A stretch of DNA of 64,000 bases from Demequina muriae. Its GTDB lineage: Bacteria; Actinomycetota; Actinomycetes; Actinomycetales; Demequinaceae. The notes beneath the pieces were generated by a model. That model saw only the letters and a program-made list of their open reading frames with translations, had not been told where the DNA came from and made no database searches. Every line of letters starts with the position of its first letter. The stretch's first letter is position 1. The stretch lies in assembly GCF_030418295.1 (NCBI RefSeq), contig NZ_JAUHQA010000001.1, forward strand, positions 1,488,001 through 1,552,000, given 5' to 3'. The position numbers and the translations under genes are program-made. This document shows positions 8,100-17,336 of the stretch, one piece after another.

Positions 8100-8945
8100 T
8101 CAGTCGCCCAGCTCCTGGGCGAGCTCCTTGGAGCGTGCGGCCGCGGCATTCGCTCCGGCCGACACGACGCCCTGCAGCCCGGCGTGCTCCATCGCGTCGA
8201 GGGCCGCGATCGTGGTGCCCCCAGGGGAGCTCACCCGGCGCCGCAGCGTCTGCGGGGTGTCTCCCGACTCCATCAGCAGCTGAGCGGCGCCCACGAACGT
8301 CTGCGCGGCGAGCTGGGTGGCGAGCGTGCGGTCGAGGCCGTGCGCGACGCCGGCCTCGGTGAGCGCCTCGACCACGGCGTAGAAGTACGCGGGTCCGGAT
8401 CCGGACACGGCGGTCACCGCGTCGAGGTCCTCCTCGGCGACGGTCACCACCAGTCCGGTGGCGCGCAGCATGGACTCGGCGATCCCCAGGTGCTGCGAGG
8501 ACGCATGGGACCCGGCGGCGATGGCCGTCGCCCCTCGCGCGACGATCGCGGGCGTGTTGGGCATGCACCGCACCACCGGTGCGCCCTCGGGCAGCCGGCT
8601 CTCGTAGAACGAGGTGGGCAGCCCCGCAGCCACGGTGATGACGAGGGCGCCGGGCTTGTAGGCCGGCGCGATCTGCGCGAGCGCGGAGTCGGCGTCCTGG
8701 GGCTTGACGGCGATGACGATGACCTCGGCACCGTCGACGGCCTCGCCGATCGACTCGGACGCGTGAATACCGTGCGCCTCTTCGAGCGCACCGGCGCGAT
8801 CGCGGTCCTTCTCGGCGACCGCGATCCCTTCGACGGGCCAGCCCGCCACCCGGATCGCGGTGATGATGGTGCCGCCCATGACGCCGCCGCCGATCACGGC
8901 GACGCGGGGCGACTCGGACGGTGACGTCATCGTCTCTTCGCTCAT
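8100..8945 (-). CDS. proC: Pyrroline-5-carboxylate reductase
   Basis: 281 residues. The N-terminal NAD(P)-binding motif is VAVIGGGVMGGTII, followed by VIVIAVKPQD and RCMPNTPA. The C-terminal signature AVSGSGPAYFYAVVEAL...GGTTIAAL is the ProC family mark. It makes proline from P5C in the cytoplasm. The start at 8945 lies six bases after a -10 box (rc TAGCCT), so the transcript is probably leaderless. The gene is monocistronic and convergent with ogt. Confidence 0.95.
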   Translation of the reverse strand: MSEETMTSPSESPRVAVIGGGVMGGTIITAIRVAGWPVEGIAVAEKDRDRAGALEEAHGIHASESIGEAVDGAEVIVIAVKPQDADSALAQIAPAYKPGALVITVAAGLPTSFYESRLPEGAPVVRCMPNTPAIVARGATAIAAGSHASSQHLGIAESMLRATGLVVTVAEEDLDAVTAVSGSGPAYFYAVVEALTEAGVAHGLDRTLATQLAAQTFVGAAQLLMESGDTPQTLRRRVSSPGGTTIAALDAMEHAGLQGVVSAGANAAAARSKELAQELGD

Positions 8946-8951
8946 TCCGTC

Positions 8952-8957
8952 AGGCTA
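8952..8957 (-). promoter_or_regulatory. -10 box TAGCCT, leaderless proC
   Basis: On the minus strand TAGCCT is followed by six bases (GACGGA) and then the proC ATG. Confidence 0.55.
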
Positions 8958-9018
8958 ACCGATCGCTCGGACGGCCGATGCGACGGCCGGCTCTCACGCC
9001 AGCGCACAGAGGGCGCGG

Positions 9019-10137
9019 CTACAGCGGGAAGATCGCGAAGAAGCCCTCGACCGCATCGGCCGGACCGGTGACCTCGAACACGACCGTGCCGTTGCGCCAC
9101 ACGACCGCCTGACCGCCGTCGGCTGGGACCGTGGCGCGCTCGCCCACCTGGGCTCCGCCCGCAGTCACGGGTTCGCGAGCGGTGCCGTCCGCTGCCAGCG
9201 CCTCGAACTGAGCGACCGCGTCCTCCTCGTCGAAGTGCTGAATCGCCTGCACCGTGAGCGTGGTCTGCTGATCGCTGTAGGTGAGGCGCGCGACCTCGGC
9301 GGCGCGGGCCCGGAGGTCGAGCGTCGCCACGGGGGGTGCCTCGAGCTCGGTCATGGCGTAGAGGCCGACGAGGCCGGGCATCGCGGACTGGAAGTCGGTG
9401 GGGTCCTCGAGCGCGATGGGGTCGAGGGCCGCGACCTCGGGCGGCGCCACGATCACCGCAGGGGTGAGCTCGACCTGCTCTTGGGGCCACAGCGCGAGAT
9501 ACAGCACGTAGCCCACGCCACCCATGACGAGCAGTCCCGCGATGACGAGGACGGGCACGGAGCGCCACCACGGCGTGGCTGCGGAGGCGGGGTGGTCGCC
9601 GTCGCTGCCGTCACCGGCGGCCTTCGTCTGGTCCTCGGGCTCGTCGGCGGAGCCCGCACTGACGCGGGGCATATAGGCGGGGGCGTCGTCACTCACCACC
9701 GGCGAGGGGGGACGTTGCGCGGCAGGGGTGTCGTCACGGCTCGGCCCCTCGGCAGCGCCAGACTCGCGGGAGAGCGGGGTGACCATGGGCACACCTCCGA
9801 GCGGGGTGGGAGCGCCCGAGGCCGACAGCGACGCGCTGCGGACCGCGGAGTCGCCGAGCGCGCTGAAGGGATCCTGGACCTGCGCTGCGCCGCTCGCACG
9901 GCCCACCGACGGAGCGGTGGGCGCTGAGGGCGACGAGGGAAGGATCTCGTGCTGCGGCGGCAGCGCGACGGGGGCGATGACGTCGGCGTCGCCGACGTCG
10001 ATCGGCTCAGGCCGGGGCGTCGCGAGACGGGTGGCCGGCATGGCCGGCTTCGACGGCGCGACAGCACCGCGGCCTGCTCCGTCGTCGTGCACCGGAAGCC
10101 AAGGATTCCGGGTCTCACCCGAGTTCTGCGTCGCCAT
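9019..10137 (-). CDS. Single-pass membrane protein of unknown function with Pro/Ser/Ala-rich cytoplasmic region
   Basis: 372 residues; I do not recognise the family. Residues 1-190 are rich in Pro, Ser, Ala and Asp and look disordered. A single transmembrane helix spans about 194-216 (VPVLVIAGLLVMGGVGYVLYL) behind WWRS, so the N-terminus is probably cytoplasmic. About 155 residues at the C-terminus would be outside, with mixed strand-like segments such as GQAVVWRNGTVVFEVTG. It has its own leaderless promoter and is divergent from radA. A cell-envelope role is only a guess from topology. Confidence 0.7.
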   Translation of the reverse strand: MATQNSGETRNPWLPVHDDGAGRGAVAPSKPAMPATRLATPRPEPIDVGDADVIAPVALPPQHEILPSSPSAPTAPSVGRASGAAQVQDPFSALGDSAVRSASLSASGAPTPLGGVPMVTPLSRESGAAEGPSRDDTPAAQRPPSPVVSDDAPAYMPRVSAGSADEPEDQTKAAGDGSDGDHPASAATPWWRSVPVLVIAGLLVMGGVGYVLYLALWPQEQVELTPAVIVAPPEVAALDPIALEDPTDFQSAMPGLVGLYAMTELEAPPVATLDLRARAAEVARLTYSDQQTTLTVQAIQHFDEEDAVAQFEALAADGTAREPVTAGGAQVGERATVPADGGQAVVWRNGTVVFEVTGPADAVEGFFAIFPL

Positions 10138-10143
10138 GGGCTC

Positions 10144-10149
10144 AGCCTA
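10144..10149 (-). promoter_or_regulatory. -10 box TAGGCT, leaderless membrane-protein gene
   Basis: On the minus strand TAGGCT is followed by six bases (GAGCCC) and then the ATG at 10137. Confidence 0.5.
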
Positions 10150-10208
10150 CGGCTGGCGGGACGGCGCGACCAGGAAACGGCTGTGCGCCGCGTGTCCGAC
10201 CCGCGGGA

Positions 10209-10214
10209 TAGCGT
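10209..10214 (+). promoter_or_regulatory. -10 box TAGCGT, leaderless radA
   Basis: TAGCGT, six bases (GTCCGC), then the radA ATG at 10221. No Shine-Dalgarno sequence is present. Confidence 0.55.
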
Positions 10215-10220
10215 GTCCGC

Positions 10221-11603
10221 ATGGCCACCAGCACTCGTACCGCACGTCCCGGCTACCGCTGCACCGAATGCGGGTGGACGGCGGCCAAGTGGGTGGGCCA
10301 GTGCGGCGAGTGCCAGGAGTGGGGAACGGTGATCGAGGCGAGCGCCGCACCGGTGGGTTCGTCCACCCGGGCCACCGCGACGAGCACGCCCGCCCGTCCC
10401 ATCGGCGAGGTGGAGGCGACGGCGTCCGAGCGTCGCGCGACCGGAGTCAGCGAGTTCGACCGCGTGCTCGGCGGCGGCCTGGTGCCCGGGGCGGTCGTGC
10501 TGCTCGCGGGTGAGCCCGGGGTGGGCAAATCCACCCTGCTTCTCGATGTCGCCGCGCGCGCCGCGCGATCGGGCGCGCGGGTCCTGTACGTGACGGGCGA
10601 GGAGTCGGCCGGGCAGGTGCGCCTGCGTGCCGAGCGCATCGGCGCGCTGGACACCGGCATGCTCCTTGCGGCAGAGACGGACCTGGGCGCGGTCCTGGCG
10701 CATATCGACCAGGTGCAGCCGCAGCTGCTGATGGTGGACTCCATTCAGACCATCGCATCGTCGGCCATCGACGGCACGCCGGGCGGAGTGGGCCAGGTGC
10801 GCGAGGTGGCGTCCTCCCTGATCCAGGCCGCGAAGCTGCGGGGGTTCCCCATGGTGCTGGTGGGGCACGTCACCCGCGAGGGAACCGTGGCCGGCCCGCG
10901 ACTCGTCGAGCACCTCGTCGATGTGGTGTGTCAGTTCGAGGGGGAGCAGCACTCGCAGCTGCGACTGTTGCGCGCCATCAAGAATCGCTACGGCTCGGTC
11001 GACGAGGTCGGCTGCTTCCAGCTCGTCGACACCGGGATCGAAGGCGTTTCCGATCCCTCGGGGCTGTTCCTGTCACGCGAGGGTGCGCACGTCGCGGGCA
11101 CCTGCGCCACCATCACCATCGACGGCAAGCGGCCGCTGCCAGCCGAGATCCAGGCGCTGGTGGCCCCCAGCGCCTTGAGCAATCCGCGGCGCGCCACGTC
11201 CGGGATCGATTCGTCCCGCGTCGCGATGATCCTTGCGGTACTGCAGCGGCGGGTGGGCGTCGCGGTGGCGGCCGATGACGTGTATGTGTCGACCATCGGC
11301 GGTGCGCGCGTGACGGAGCCGGCCGCAGACGTGGCGTTGGCTCTCGCGCTGGCCTCGGCGCGGGGGGACGTTCCTGTCCGCGAGGGCCTGGTCGCCATCG
11401 GCGAGGTGGCGCTGTCGGGCGCGGTGAGGCCGGTTCACGGGATCGGCCAGCGTGTCGCGGAGGCCGCACGGCTCGGATTCACCGAGGTGATCGTGCCGGC
11501 GAGCGCATCCCAGGTCGAGGCCCCCAGCGGGGTGGCGGTGCACGCGGTCGCGAGCCTCCGAGACGCGGTCGGCGTGGCACTGCCGCGCGTCACGTCAGGC
11601 TGA
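10221..11603 (+). CDS. radA: DNA repair protein RadA (branch-migration helicase)
   Basis: 460 residues, the usual length. The N-terminal zinc finger is YRCTECG...CGECQEW. A RecA-like core follows with Walker A GEPGVGKST, and the RadA-specific KNRYGSVDEVG motif (KNRFG class) is present. The C-terminal third is the Lon-protease-like domain (GDVPVREGLVAIGEVALSGAVR). It processes recombination intermediates with RecA. The next gene ends 10 nt away on the opposite strand and shows no terminator. Confidence 0.96.
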   Translation: MATSTRTARPGYRCTECGWTAAKWVGQCGECQEWGTVIEASAAPVGSSTRATATSTPARPIGEVEATASERRATGVSEFDRVLGGGLVPGAVVLLAGEPGVGKSTLLLDVAARAARSGARVLYVTGEESAGQVRLRAERIGALDTGMLLAAETDLGAVLAHIDQVQPQLLMVDSIQTIASSAIDGTPGGVGQVREVASSLIQAAKLRGFPMVLVGHVTREGTVAGPRLVEHLVDVVCQFEGEQHSQLRLLRAIKNRYGSVDEVGCFQLVDTGIEGVSDPSGLFLSREGAHVAGTCATITIDGKRPLPAEIQALVAPSALSNPRRATSGIDSSRVAMILAVLQRRVGVAVAADDVYVSTIGGARVTEPAADVALALALASARGDVPVREGLVAIGEVALSGAVRPVHGIGQRVAEAARLGFTEVIVPASASQVEAPSGVAVHAVASLRDAVGVALPRVTSG

Positions 11604-11612
11604 CGGCGTTCG

Positions 11613-12224
11613 TCAGCTCTCGATGAGCTGGAACTGGACCTCGGGGGCGGGCACGCCGCCGATCGCGACGGACGCCCAGTAGTAGCCGGCATCTGCCTGA
11701 TCCTGGATGACCTCGCAGCTGTCGTCGACCCGCTGTCCGGTCCACGTGGCCTGCAGCGCTTCCTTGTCGCCGGGCTGGAGGATCCACTCCGAGCTGGGGA
11801 ACGCGGGGTCCTCGGTGCACCACGTCGTCGAGTAGTAGATCTGCTCGCCCGAGCGGATGCTGACGTCGGTGCCCTCGGTCGAGGTCGACAGCATGCATGC
11901 GGTCGCGCCGGTGTGCTCGACGCTCACGTCGAACGCGGGCATGGATCCCACGGTGACCTCGGGCGGCGACGCGGCCAGCGTGAGAGTGAGATCATCCGAG
12001 GTGCATTCGCGGCTCGGATCGTCCGGATCGACGGCCTGTGCCTCAGGCGTGGTGGAGGTGGTGGACCCGGGCCCGGGCTCCTCGCCGTCTCCGCCCGCCA
12101 ATGTTGCCGAGATCAAGAACCACAGCAAGAGCACGAGCGCGATCGCTGCGACCGCGACGACGAGCCTTCGACGCCAGTAGACGGCAGGTGGCTGGTCACC
12201 GACGGGTCTGCGCATTCCGTCCAT
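11613..12224 (-). CDS. Membrane-anchored extracytoplasmic protein of unknown function
   Basis: 203 residues with one N-terminal transmembrane helix (LVVAVAAIALVLLLWFLISA, about 18-37), a short Gly/Pro/Thr linker, and an extracytoplasmic domain with four Cys (C64, C103, C141 and C166, approximate) that could form two disulphides. The pattern LTLAASPPEVTVGSMPAFDVSVEHTG resembles immunoglobulin-like or CARDB-type beta domains. ATG 12224 was chosen because GGAAGGAG lies at the right distance upstream. The same pattern of small anchored proteins occurs widely in actinobacteria, but I cannot name the function. Confidence 0.75.
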   Translation of the reverse strand: MDGMRRPVGDQPPAVYWRRRLVVAVAAIALVLLLWFLISATLAGGDGEEPGPGSTTSTTPEAQAVDPDDPSRECTSDDLTLTLAASPPEVTVGSMPAFDVSVEHTGATACMLSTSTEGTDVSIRSGEQIYYSTTWCTEDPAFPSSEWILQPGDKEALQATWTGQRVDDSCEVIQDQADAGYYWASVAIGGVPAPEVQFQLIES

Positions 12225-12281
12225 GTGAGGCTCCTTCCTCTGAACGACGGTAGCCCCGCAGGGCGCTGGAACAATGGAGCC

Positions 12282-13169
12282 ATGCCGCATCTGTCCGACA
12301 CCGCGATGGTCGATGCTGTGGTCACGTGGTTCGAGCGCGAGGCTCGTGAGCTGCCGTGGCGGTCCCCCGACCGTTCGCCCTGGGGAGTGCTCGTGTCGGA
12401 GGTGATGCTGCAGCAGACACCCGTGGTGCGCGTGGCTCCGGTGTGGCGGGAGTGGATGAAGCGATGGCCCGCCCCTGCGGACCTCGCCGCCGAGCCTCAA
12501 TCGGAGGTGATCCGCGCATGGGGCCGCCTCGGGTACCCGCGCCGTGCGATGCGGCTGCGAGAGTGTGCGGTCGCCCTCGTGGAGCGGCACGGCGGTGAGG
12601 TGCCCCGCGAGACTGTGGAGCTGCGGGCGCTGCCCGGCATCGGTGAGTACACGGCGGCAGCCATCAGGGCGTTCGCGTTCGGCGAGCACGACGTCGTCCT
12701 GGACACCAACGTGCGGCGCGTGATCGGGCGGGCCTGGCACGCACGACCGCTGCCGGCCGCGCACCTCACCAAGGGCGAGCGCGACCACGCCGCAGGCCTG
12801 GTGCCGGAGGAGAAGAGCGCATCGGCGCTGTGGAATGCAGGCGCCATGGAACTGGGAGCGCTCGTCTGCACGGCACGTGCGCCCCGCTGTGACGCCTGCG
12901 TGCTCGCTCCGTCGTGCGCGTGGGTGGCAGCCGGGTCGCCGGGGCTGGATGAGGCACCGCGCCGTTCCCAGGCGTGGCACGGCACCGACCGACAGGTGCG
13001 CGGTCGTGTGCTGGCGTTGCTGCGCGACGCGTCTGGCCCCGTCACCGTGACCGGACATGCCTCGCTCGAGGACGTGGAGCCGGGCCAACTGGACCGGTGC
13101 CTCGAGTCGTTGGTCGCCGATGGCCTTGCCCGACTCGTGTCAGACGAGCGCGGGACGTACGCGCTGTAG
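12282..13169 (+). CDS. mutY: A/G-specific adenine glycosylase
   Basis: 295 residues. The HhH motif LPGIGEYTAAAIRAFAFG and the catalytic Asp region VVLDTNVRRVIGR are present, as is the MutY-type start LPWRSPDRSPWGVLVSEVMLQQT. The iron-sulphur cysteines follow the C-x6-C-x2-C-x5-C pattern (CTARAPRCDACVLAPSC). It excises A opposite 8-oxoG. The C-terminal NUDIX-like recognition domain is short (about 60 residues), as in many actinobacterial MutY proteins. It is divergent from the anchored protein. Confidence 0.94.
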   Translation: MPHLSDTAMVDAVVTWFEREARELPWRSPDRSPWGVLVSEVMLQQTPVVRVAPVWREWMKRWPAPADLAAEPQSEVIRAWGRLGYPRRAMRLRECAVALVERHGGEVPRETVELRALPGIGEYTAAAIRAFAFGEHDVVLDTNVRRVIGRAWHARPLPAAHLTKGERDHAAGLVPEEKSASALWNAGAMELGALVCTARAPRCDACVLAPSCAWVAAGSPGLDEAPRRSQAWHGTDRQVRGRVLALLRDASGPVTVTGHASLEDVEPGQLDRCLESLVADGLARLVSDERGTYAL

Positions 13170-13301
13170 CCGGCCCTCGCATCGGCCGCCCTGCTGCCCC
13201 ACCTCCACCTGCACGTGCCCACCCCGCAAAGGAGGCAAGTCAGGTACTCGAAGTCGCTAGGGCTGCCGTCTTGGAGGCAGGTCAGGACGTGATCGCGAGG
13301 A
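13170..13301. other. Convergent spacer with GCATCGGCC and a 14-bp direct repeat
   Basis: The spacer between the mutY and aldo/keto reductase stops holds one copy of the dispersed motif GCATCGGCC (13179-13187) and two near-identical 14-mers, GGAGGCAAGTCAGG at 13231 and GGAGGCAGGTCAGG at 13273. I see no gene or convincing terminator. Confidence 0.6.
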
Positions 13302-14318
13302 TTACGCCCCGCGGTGCGTGCCGTGCACGGCGTGTGGCTCGATCGCCGCGATCTCGTCGTCGGTGAGGGCAGGGAAGTCCAGGGACGCGACGGTGTTGCG
13401 CAGCTGCTCGGCACTCGAGGCGCCGACCAGCGCCGACGTGATGTGATCGCCCCGCAGCACCCACTGGATCGCGAGCTGCGCCAGCGACTGGCCGCGCCCG
13501 GCCGCGATGTCGTTCAGCGCTCGCGTGCGGTCAAGATAGGTCTGCGACAGCTGGTTCTCGTTCAGGAACTGCGAGTGGGTGACGCGCGATCCCTCGGGAA
13601 CGCCCTTGAGGTACCGGTCGGTCAGTAGTCCCTGCGCGAGCGGCGAGAACACGATCGAGCCCACGCCTTCTGACTCGAGCGCACCGATGAGCTCCTCCTC
13701 CGGTCCGCGCTCGTACATCGAGTACGAGAACTGGTGGATCAGCAGAGGCGTGCCGAGGTCGCGCAGGATGTCGATCGCGGCGCGCGTGGCGTCCGGCCCG
13801 TAGTTCGAGATGCCGGCATACAGCGCCTTGCCCGAGCGCACCGCAGAGTCCAGGGCCATCATCGACTCCTCGATCGGAGTGTCGGGGTCCGGACGGTGGT
13901 GGTAGAACACGTCGACGTAGTCGAGGCCCATGCGGGCAAGCGACTGGTCGAGCGAGGCGAGCAGGTACTTGCGCGAGCCGAAGTCGCCGTACGGCCCCGG
14001 CCACATGTCGTACCCGGCCTTGGTCGACACGATGATCTCGTCGCGATACGGCTTGAGGTCCTGCGCGAAGATGCGCCCGAAGTTCTCCTCGGCGCTTCCG
14101 GGCGGCGGACCGTAGTTGTTCGCGAGGTCGTAGTGCGTGACGCCCAGGTCGAACGCGGTGCGCATCGTCTCGCGCATCGTGTCCGCGTTGTTGGCGCCCC
14201 CAAAGTTGTGCCACAGCCCCAGGCTCACGCCGGGCAGGCGCAGGCCGGACTTGCCGGAGCGGCGGTACTGCATGGAGTCGTAGCGGGTGGGGTCGGCGAG
14301 ATACGGGTCGTGGCTCAT
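13302..14318 (-). CDS. Aldo/keto reductase, YghZ/Kv-beta-like
   Basis: 338 residues. The catalytic tetrad of the AKR superfamily is visible: Asp and Tyr in HYDLANNYGPPPGSAEENFG, Lys in VSTKAGYDMWPGPYG, and His in VFYHHRPDPDTP. The closest pattern is the YghZ/L-glyceraldehyde-3-phosphate reductase group (WHNFGGANNADTMRETMRTA). It reduces aldehydes with NADPH; the physiological substrate is not known. Start 14318 was chosen because a -10 box lies seven bases upstream. Confidence 0.88.
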   Translation of the reverse strand: MSHDPYLADPTRYDSMQYRRSGKSGLRLPGVSLGLWHNFGGANNADTMRETMRTAFDLGVTHYDLANNYGPPPGSAEENFGRIFAQDLKPYRDEIIVSTKAGYDMWPGPYGDFGSRKYLLASLDQSLARMGLDYVDVFYHHRPDPDTPIEESMMALDSAVRSGKALYAGISNYGPDATRAAIDILRDLGTPLLIHQFSYSMYERGPEEELIGALESEGVGSIVFSPLAQGLLTDRYLKGVPEGSRVTHSQFLNENQLSQTYLDRTRALNDIAAGRGQSLAQLAIQWVLRGDHITSALVGASSAEQLRNTVASLDFPALTDDEIAAIEPHAVHGTHRGA

Positions 14319-14325
14319 GGCTTCC

Positions 14326-14331
14326 AGCCTA
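14326..14331 (-). promoter_or_regulatory. -10 box TAGGCT, leaderless aldo/keto reductase
   Basis: On the minus strand TAGGCT is followed by seven bases (GGAAGCC) and the ATG at 14318. Confidence 0.5.
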
Positions 14332-14363
14332 GGCCCGATGCGCGCATCGGCCATGTGCGGTCC

Positions 14364-14430
14364 TGCGCCCTGTGAGTGCATGAGTGCGCAGATCGGGGCG
14401 AGATGGGCACCCATGCACTCACAGGGCGCA
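14364..14430. repeat. Intergenic 19-bp perfect inverted repeat
   Basis: Arms TGCGCCCTGTGAGTGCATG (14364-14382) and its exact complement (14412-14430) are separated by 29 bp. A copy of GCATCGGCC lies just outside at 14344-14352. The arms do not adjoin a T-run, so this is not an ordinary terminator. It belongs with the similar elements near 30.8, 39.4, 42.0 and 46.6 kb. Confidence 0.9.
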
Positions 14431-14460
14431 CTTGGCGGGACGTGACGTGCGGGCGGAACG

Positions 14461-14501
14461 CACGAAGGCCCGGCTCCCACCAGGGGAACCGGGCCTTCGT
14501 G
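14461..14501 (-). terminator. clpC terminator hairpin
   Basis: A 13-bp perfect stem (CACGAAGGCCCGG at 14461-14473 and its complement at 14489-14501) begins 17 bases after the clpC stop. Confidence 0.8.
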
Positions 14502-14517
14502 ACGTGAGGCGTGCGGG

Positions 14518-17100
14518 CTACTCGCCCGGAGCGTGCTTGGTCACGTCGTCGCCGTCGGACTTGGGCACGTCAGCGCCCTCGTCCGAGCCGCCGCCGACCT
14601 TGACCTCGGGGTCGGACGTGATGGGCTCGCCGACGATGTCGTCGCGGTCGATGCCCTCGAACGTGAACTCGCCGAGGATGCCCTCGCCCTGGGCGTCGAC
14701 GCGGATGATCTGGCCGGAGGTGACTTCGCCGAACAGGATCTTCTCGCTCAACGGGTCCTCGATCTCGCGCTGGAGGGCGCGGCGCAACGGTCGCGCACCC
14801 AGTACGGGGTCGTACCCCTTCTCGGCCAGCAGGCGCTTGGCTGCGGTCGTGAGCTCGATGCCCATGTCCTTGTCCTTCATGCGCTCGTCGAGACGGGCGA
14901 CCATGAGGTCCACGATCTGCACGATCTCGTCCTGCGTGAGCTGCGGGAAGACCACCACGTTGTCGACGCGGTTCAGGAACTCAGGCTTGAAGTGCTCCTT
15001 GAGCTTGCCGTTGACCAGCTTGACCATCTCGTCGTAGGTGTGGCCGGACTCCGCCTGAACCGAGAAGCCCGTGGCCTGACGACGCGAGATCGTGTCGGCA
15101 CCGAGGTTCGTGGTCATGATGATGATGGTGTTCTTGAAGTTGATCTCACGACCCTGGGCATCCGTCAGCTTGCCGTCCTCAAGGATCTGAAGAAGCGAGT
15201 TGAAGATGTCGGGGTGAGCCTTCTCGACCTCGTCGAACAGCACCACGGAGAACGGCTTGCGGCGCACCTTCTCGGTGAGCTGGCCGCCCTCTTCGAAGCC
15301 GACGTAGCCGGGAGGGGCACCGAACAGGCGAGCAACGGTGTGCTTCTCGCCGTACTCAGACATGTCGAGCGAGATCAGGGCGTCCTCGTCACCGAACAGG
15401 AACTCGGACAGCGCCTTGGCGAGCTCGGTCTTTCCGACGCCCGTGGGGCCGGCGAAGATGAACGAGCCACCGGGACGCTTGGGGTCCTTGAGGCCTGCGC
15501 GGGTGCGGCGGATCGACTGGGACAGGACCTTGATGGCCTGCTCCTGGCCGATGATGCGCTTGTGCAGCTCCGACTCCATGTGAAGCAGTCGCGAGGACTC
15601 GTCGGAGGACACGCGGGTGACCGGGACGCCGGTCGACATCGCGAGCACCTCGGCGATCAGGTCCTCGTCCACCACTGCGGCGACGTCGAGGTCGCCCGAC
15701 TTCCAGGCCTCTTCCTTCTCGGCTCGCTCCTCGGACATGCGGCGTTCGACATCACGCAGGTTCGCAGCCTTCTCGAAGTCCTGCTCGTCGATGGCCGACT
15801 CCTTGTCGCGACGCACGTTCGCAATCTTGTCGTCCAGCTCGCGCAGCTCGGGCGGGCTCGTCATGCGGCGGATGCGCAGGCGCGCTCCCGCCTCGTCGAT
15901 GAGGTCGATCGCCTTGTCGGGCAGGAACCGGTCCGAGATGTACCGGTCCGCCATCGTCGCCGCGGCAACGATGGCCTCGTCGGTGATGGTGACACGGTGG
16001 AACGCCTCGTAGCGGTCGCGGAGCCCCTTGAGGATCTCGATGGCGTGGCTGAGCTCCGGCTCCGGCACCTGGATGGGCTGGAAGCGGCGCTCGAGCGCGG
16101 GGTCCTTCTCGACGTGCTTGCGGTACTCGTCGAGAGTGGTCGCGCCGATGGTCTGCAGCTCACCACGGGCGAGCATGGGCTTCAGGATCGAAGCCGCGTC
16201 GATCGCGCCCTCGGCGGCACCCGCACCCACCAGGGTGTGGATCTCGTCGATGAACAGGATGATGTCGCCGCGGGTGCGGATCTCCTTGAGCACCTTCTTG
16301 AGGCGCTCCTCGAAGTCACCGCGGTAGCGCGAACCGGCCACGAGCGAACCGAGGTCCAGCGTGTAGAGGTGCTTGTCCTTGAGGGTCTCGGGCACGTCGC
16401 CGCGCACGATCGCCTGGGCCAGGCCCTCGACGACGGCGGTCTTGCCGACGCCGGGCTCGCCGATGAGGACGGGGTTGTTCTTGGTGCGGCGCGACAGGAC
16501 CTGCATCACGCGCTCCTGGATGAGCTCGCGACCCACGACGGGGTCGAGCTTGCCCTCGCGCGCGGCCTGCGTGTAGTTACGGCCGAACTGGTCGAGGACC
16601 GTGGAGCCGGAGGGGGTGCCCTCCTGAGGTCCACCGGAACCGGCAGTGGCCGGCTCCTTGCCCTCGTAGCCGCTCAACAGCTGGATGACCTGCTGGCGAA
16701 CGCCGCCGAGGTCGGCGCCGAGCTTGCCGAGCACCTGAGCCGCCACGCCTTCACCCTCGCGGATGAGGCCCAGCAGGATGTGCTCGGTGCCGATGTAGTT
16801 GTGGCCCAGCTGCAGCGCCTCGCGGAGCGACAGCTCGAGCACCTTCTTGGCGCGCGGCGTGAAGGGGATGTGGCCGGACGGGGCGTGCGAGCCCTCGCCG
16901 ATGATCTCCTGGACCTGCTCGCGGACGCCGTTCAGGGAGATGTCCATGGCCTCGAGGGCCTTGGCGGCGACGCCCTCGCCCTCGCGGACAAGGCCCAGCA
17001 GGATGTGCTCCGTCCCGATGTAGTTGTGGTTGAGCATGCGCGCCTCTTCTTGGGCGAGCACCACCACGCGTCGGGCTCGATCGGTGAACCGTTCGAACAT
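14518..17100 (-). CDS. clpC: ATP-dependent Clp protease ATP-binding subunit ClpC
   Basis: 860 residues, full length. Two Clp-N repeats (about 1-150) with the duplicated [13 protein letters not shown] motif are followed by AAA+ domain 1 (Walker [10 protein letters not shown]), a UVR-type coiled middle region (about 420-460), AAA+ domain 2 (GPTGVGKTE) and the ClpP-binding IGF-class loop region. It unfolds substrates for ClpP. GAGGAGG lies 6 nt before the ATG. I looked for a HAIR (CTTGAGT-N7-ACTCAAG) element or CtsR-like site upstream and saw none. The only promoter candidate is the TAGCCT box at 17164. Confidence 0.97.
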   Translation of the reverse strand: MFERFTDRARRVVVLAQEEARMLNHNYIGTEHILLGLVREGEGVAAKALEAMDISLNGVREQVQEIIGEGSHAPSGHIPFTPRAKKVLELSLREALQLGHNYIGTEHILLGLIREGEGVAAQVLGKLGADLGGVRQQVIQLLSGYEGKEPATAGSGGPQEGTPSGSTVLDQFGRNYTQAAREGKLDPVVGRELIQERVMQVLSRRTKNNPVLIGEPGVGKTAVVEGLAQAIVRGDVPETLKDKHLYTLDLGSLVAGSRYRGDFEERLKKVLKEIRTRGDIILFIDEIHTLVGAGAAEGAIDAASILKPMLARGELQTIGATTLDEYRKHVEKDPALERRFQPIQVPEPELSHAIEILKGLRDRYEAFHRVTITDEAIVAAATMADRYISDRFLPDKAIDLIDEAGARLRIRRMTSPPELRELDDKIANVRRDKESAIDEQDFEKAANLRDVERRMSEERAEKEEAWKSGDLDVAAVVDEDLIAEVLAMSTGVPVTRVSSDESSRLLHMESELHKRIIGQEQAIKVLSQSIRRTRAGLKDPKRPGGSFIFAGPTGVGKTELAKALSEFLFGDEDALISLDMSEYGEKHTVARLFGAPPGYVGFEEGGQLTEKVRRKPFSVVLFDEVEKAHPDIFNSLLQILEDGKLTDAQGREINFKNTIIIMTTNLGADTISRRQATGFSVQAESGHTYDEMVKLVNGKLKEHFKPEFLNRVDNVVVFPQLTQDEIVQIVDLMVARLDERMKDKDMGIELTTAAKRLLAEKGYDPVLGARPLRRALQREIEDPLSEKILFGEVTSGQIIRVDAQGEGILGEFTFEGIDRDDIVGEPITSDPEVKVGGGSDEGADVPKSDGDDVTKHAPGE

Positions 17101-17163
17101 GTCATCCTCCTCGTCTTGTCCGGCAGGGCCGGGTTCGCCTCAGTCTCCTGTGGCGTTGCGTCC

Positions 17164-17169
17164 AGGCTA
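17164..17169 (-). promoter_or_regulatory. Candidate clpC -10 box TAGCCT
   Basis: TTAGCCT on the minus strand lies about 64 nt before the clpC start and would give a leader of about 55 nt carrying a strong Shine-Dalgarno sequence. Confidence 0.4.
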
Positions 17170-17277
17170 ACGAGGCGATGAGCGTGCTCATGCCCATGTT
17201 CGCCACCGGCGTGATGGCTGTGACCTGGCCGTGACAGACGGCCGATGCGCGGGAGGGGTCGGAGGGCCCACTTGCCA

Positions 17278-17309
17278 TATCGACTATCGTTGCGTATCGT
17301 TTGTCGATA
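17278..17309 (+). promoter_or_regulatory. Operator-like array upstream of the DUF2975/XRE pair
   Basis: A pair of inverted words TATCGAC (17278-17284) and GTCGATA (17303-17309) encloses two direct TATCGT copies (17285 and 17295). The AT-richer composition stands out. It lies 28 bp before the gene pair and is a good candidate for autoregulation by the XRE protein. Confidence 0.55.
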
Positions 17310-17336
17310 ACAACGAGAATCGTGATGGAGACAATC

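Noticed and set aside
14533-17181. Long plus-strand open frame antisense to clpC (882 codons)
   Set aside because: It is the complement of a highly conserved gene in GC-rich DNA; the product is Leu/Val/Arg/Asp-rich without recognisable domains.
17101-17336. HspR/HAIR or CtsR site before clpC
   Set aside because: I looked for CTTGAGT-N7-ACTCAAG and for a GGTCAAA-type direct repeat and did not see them.
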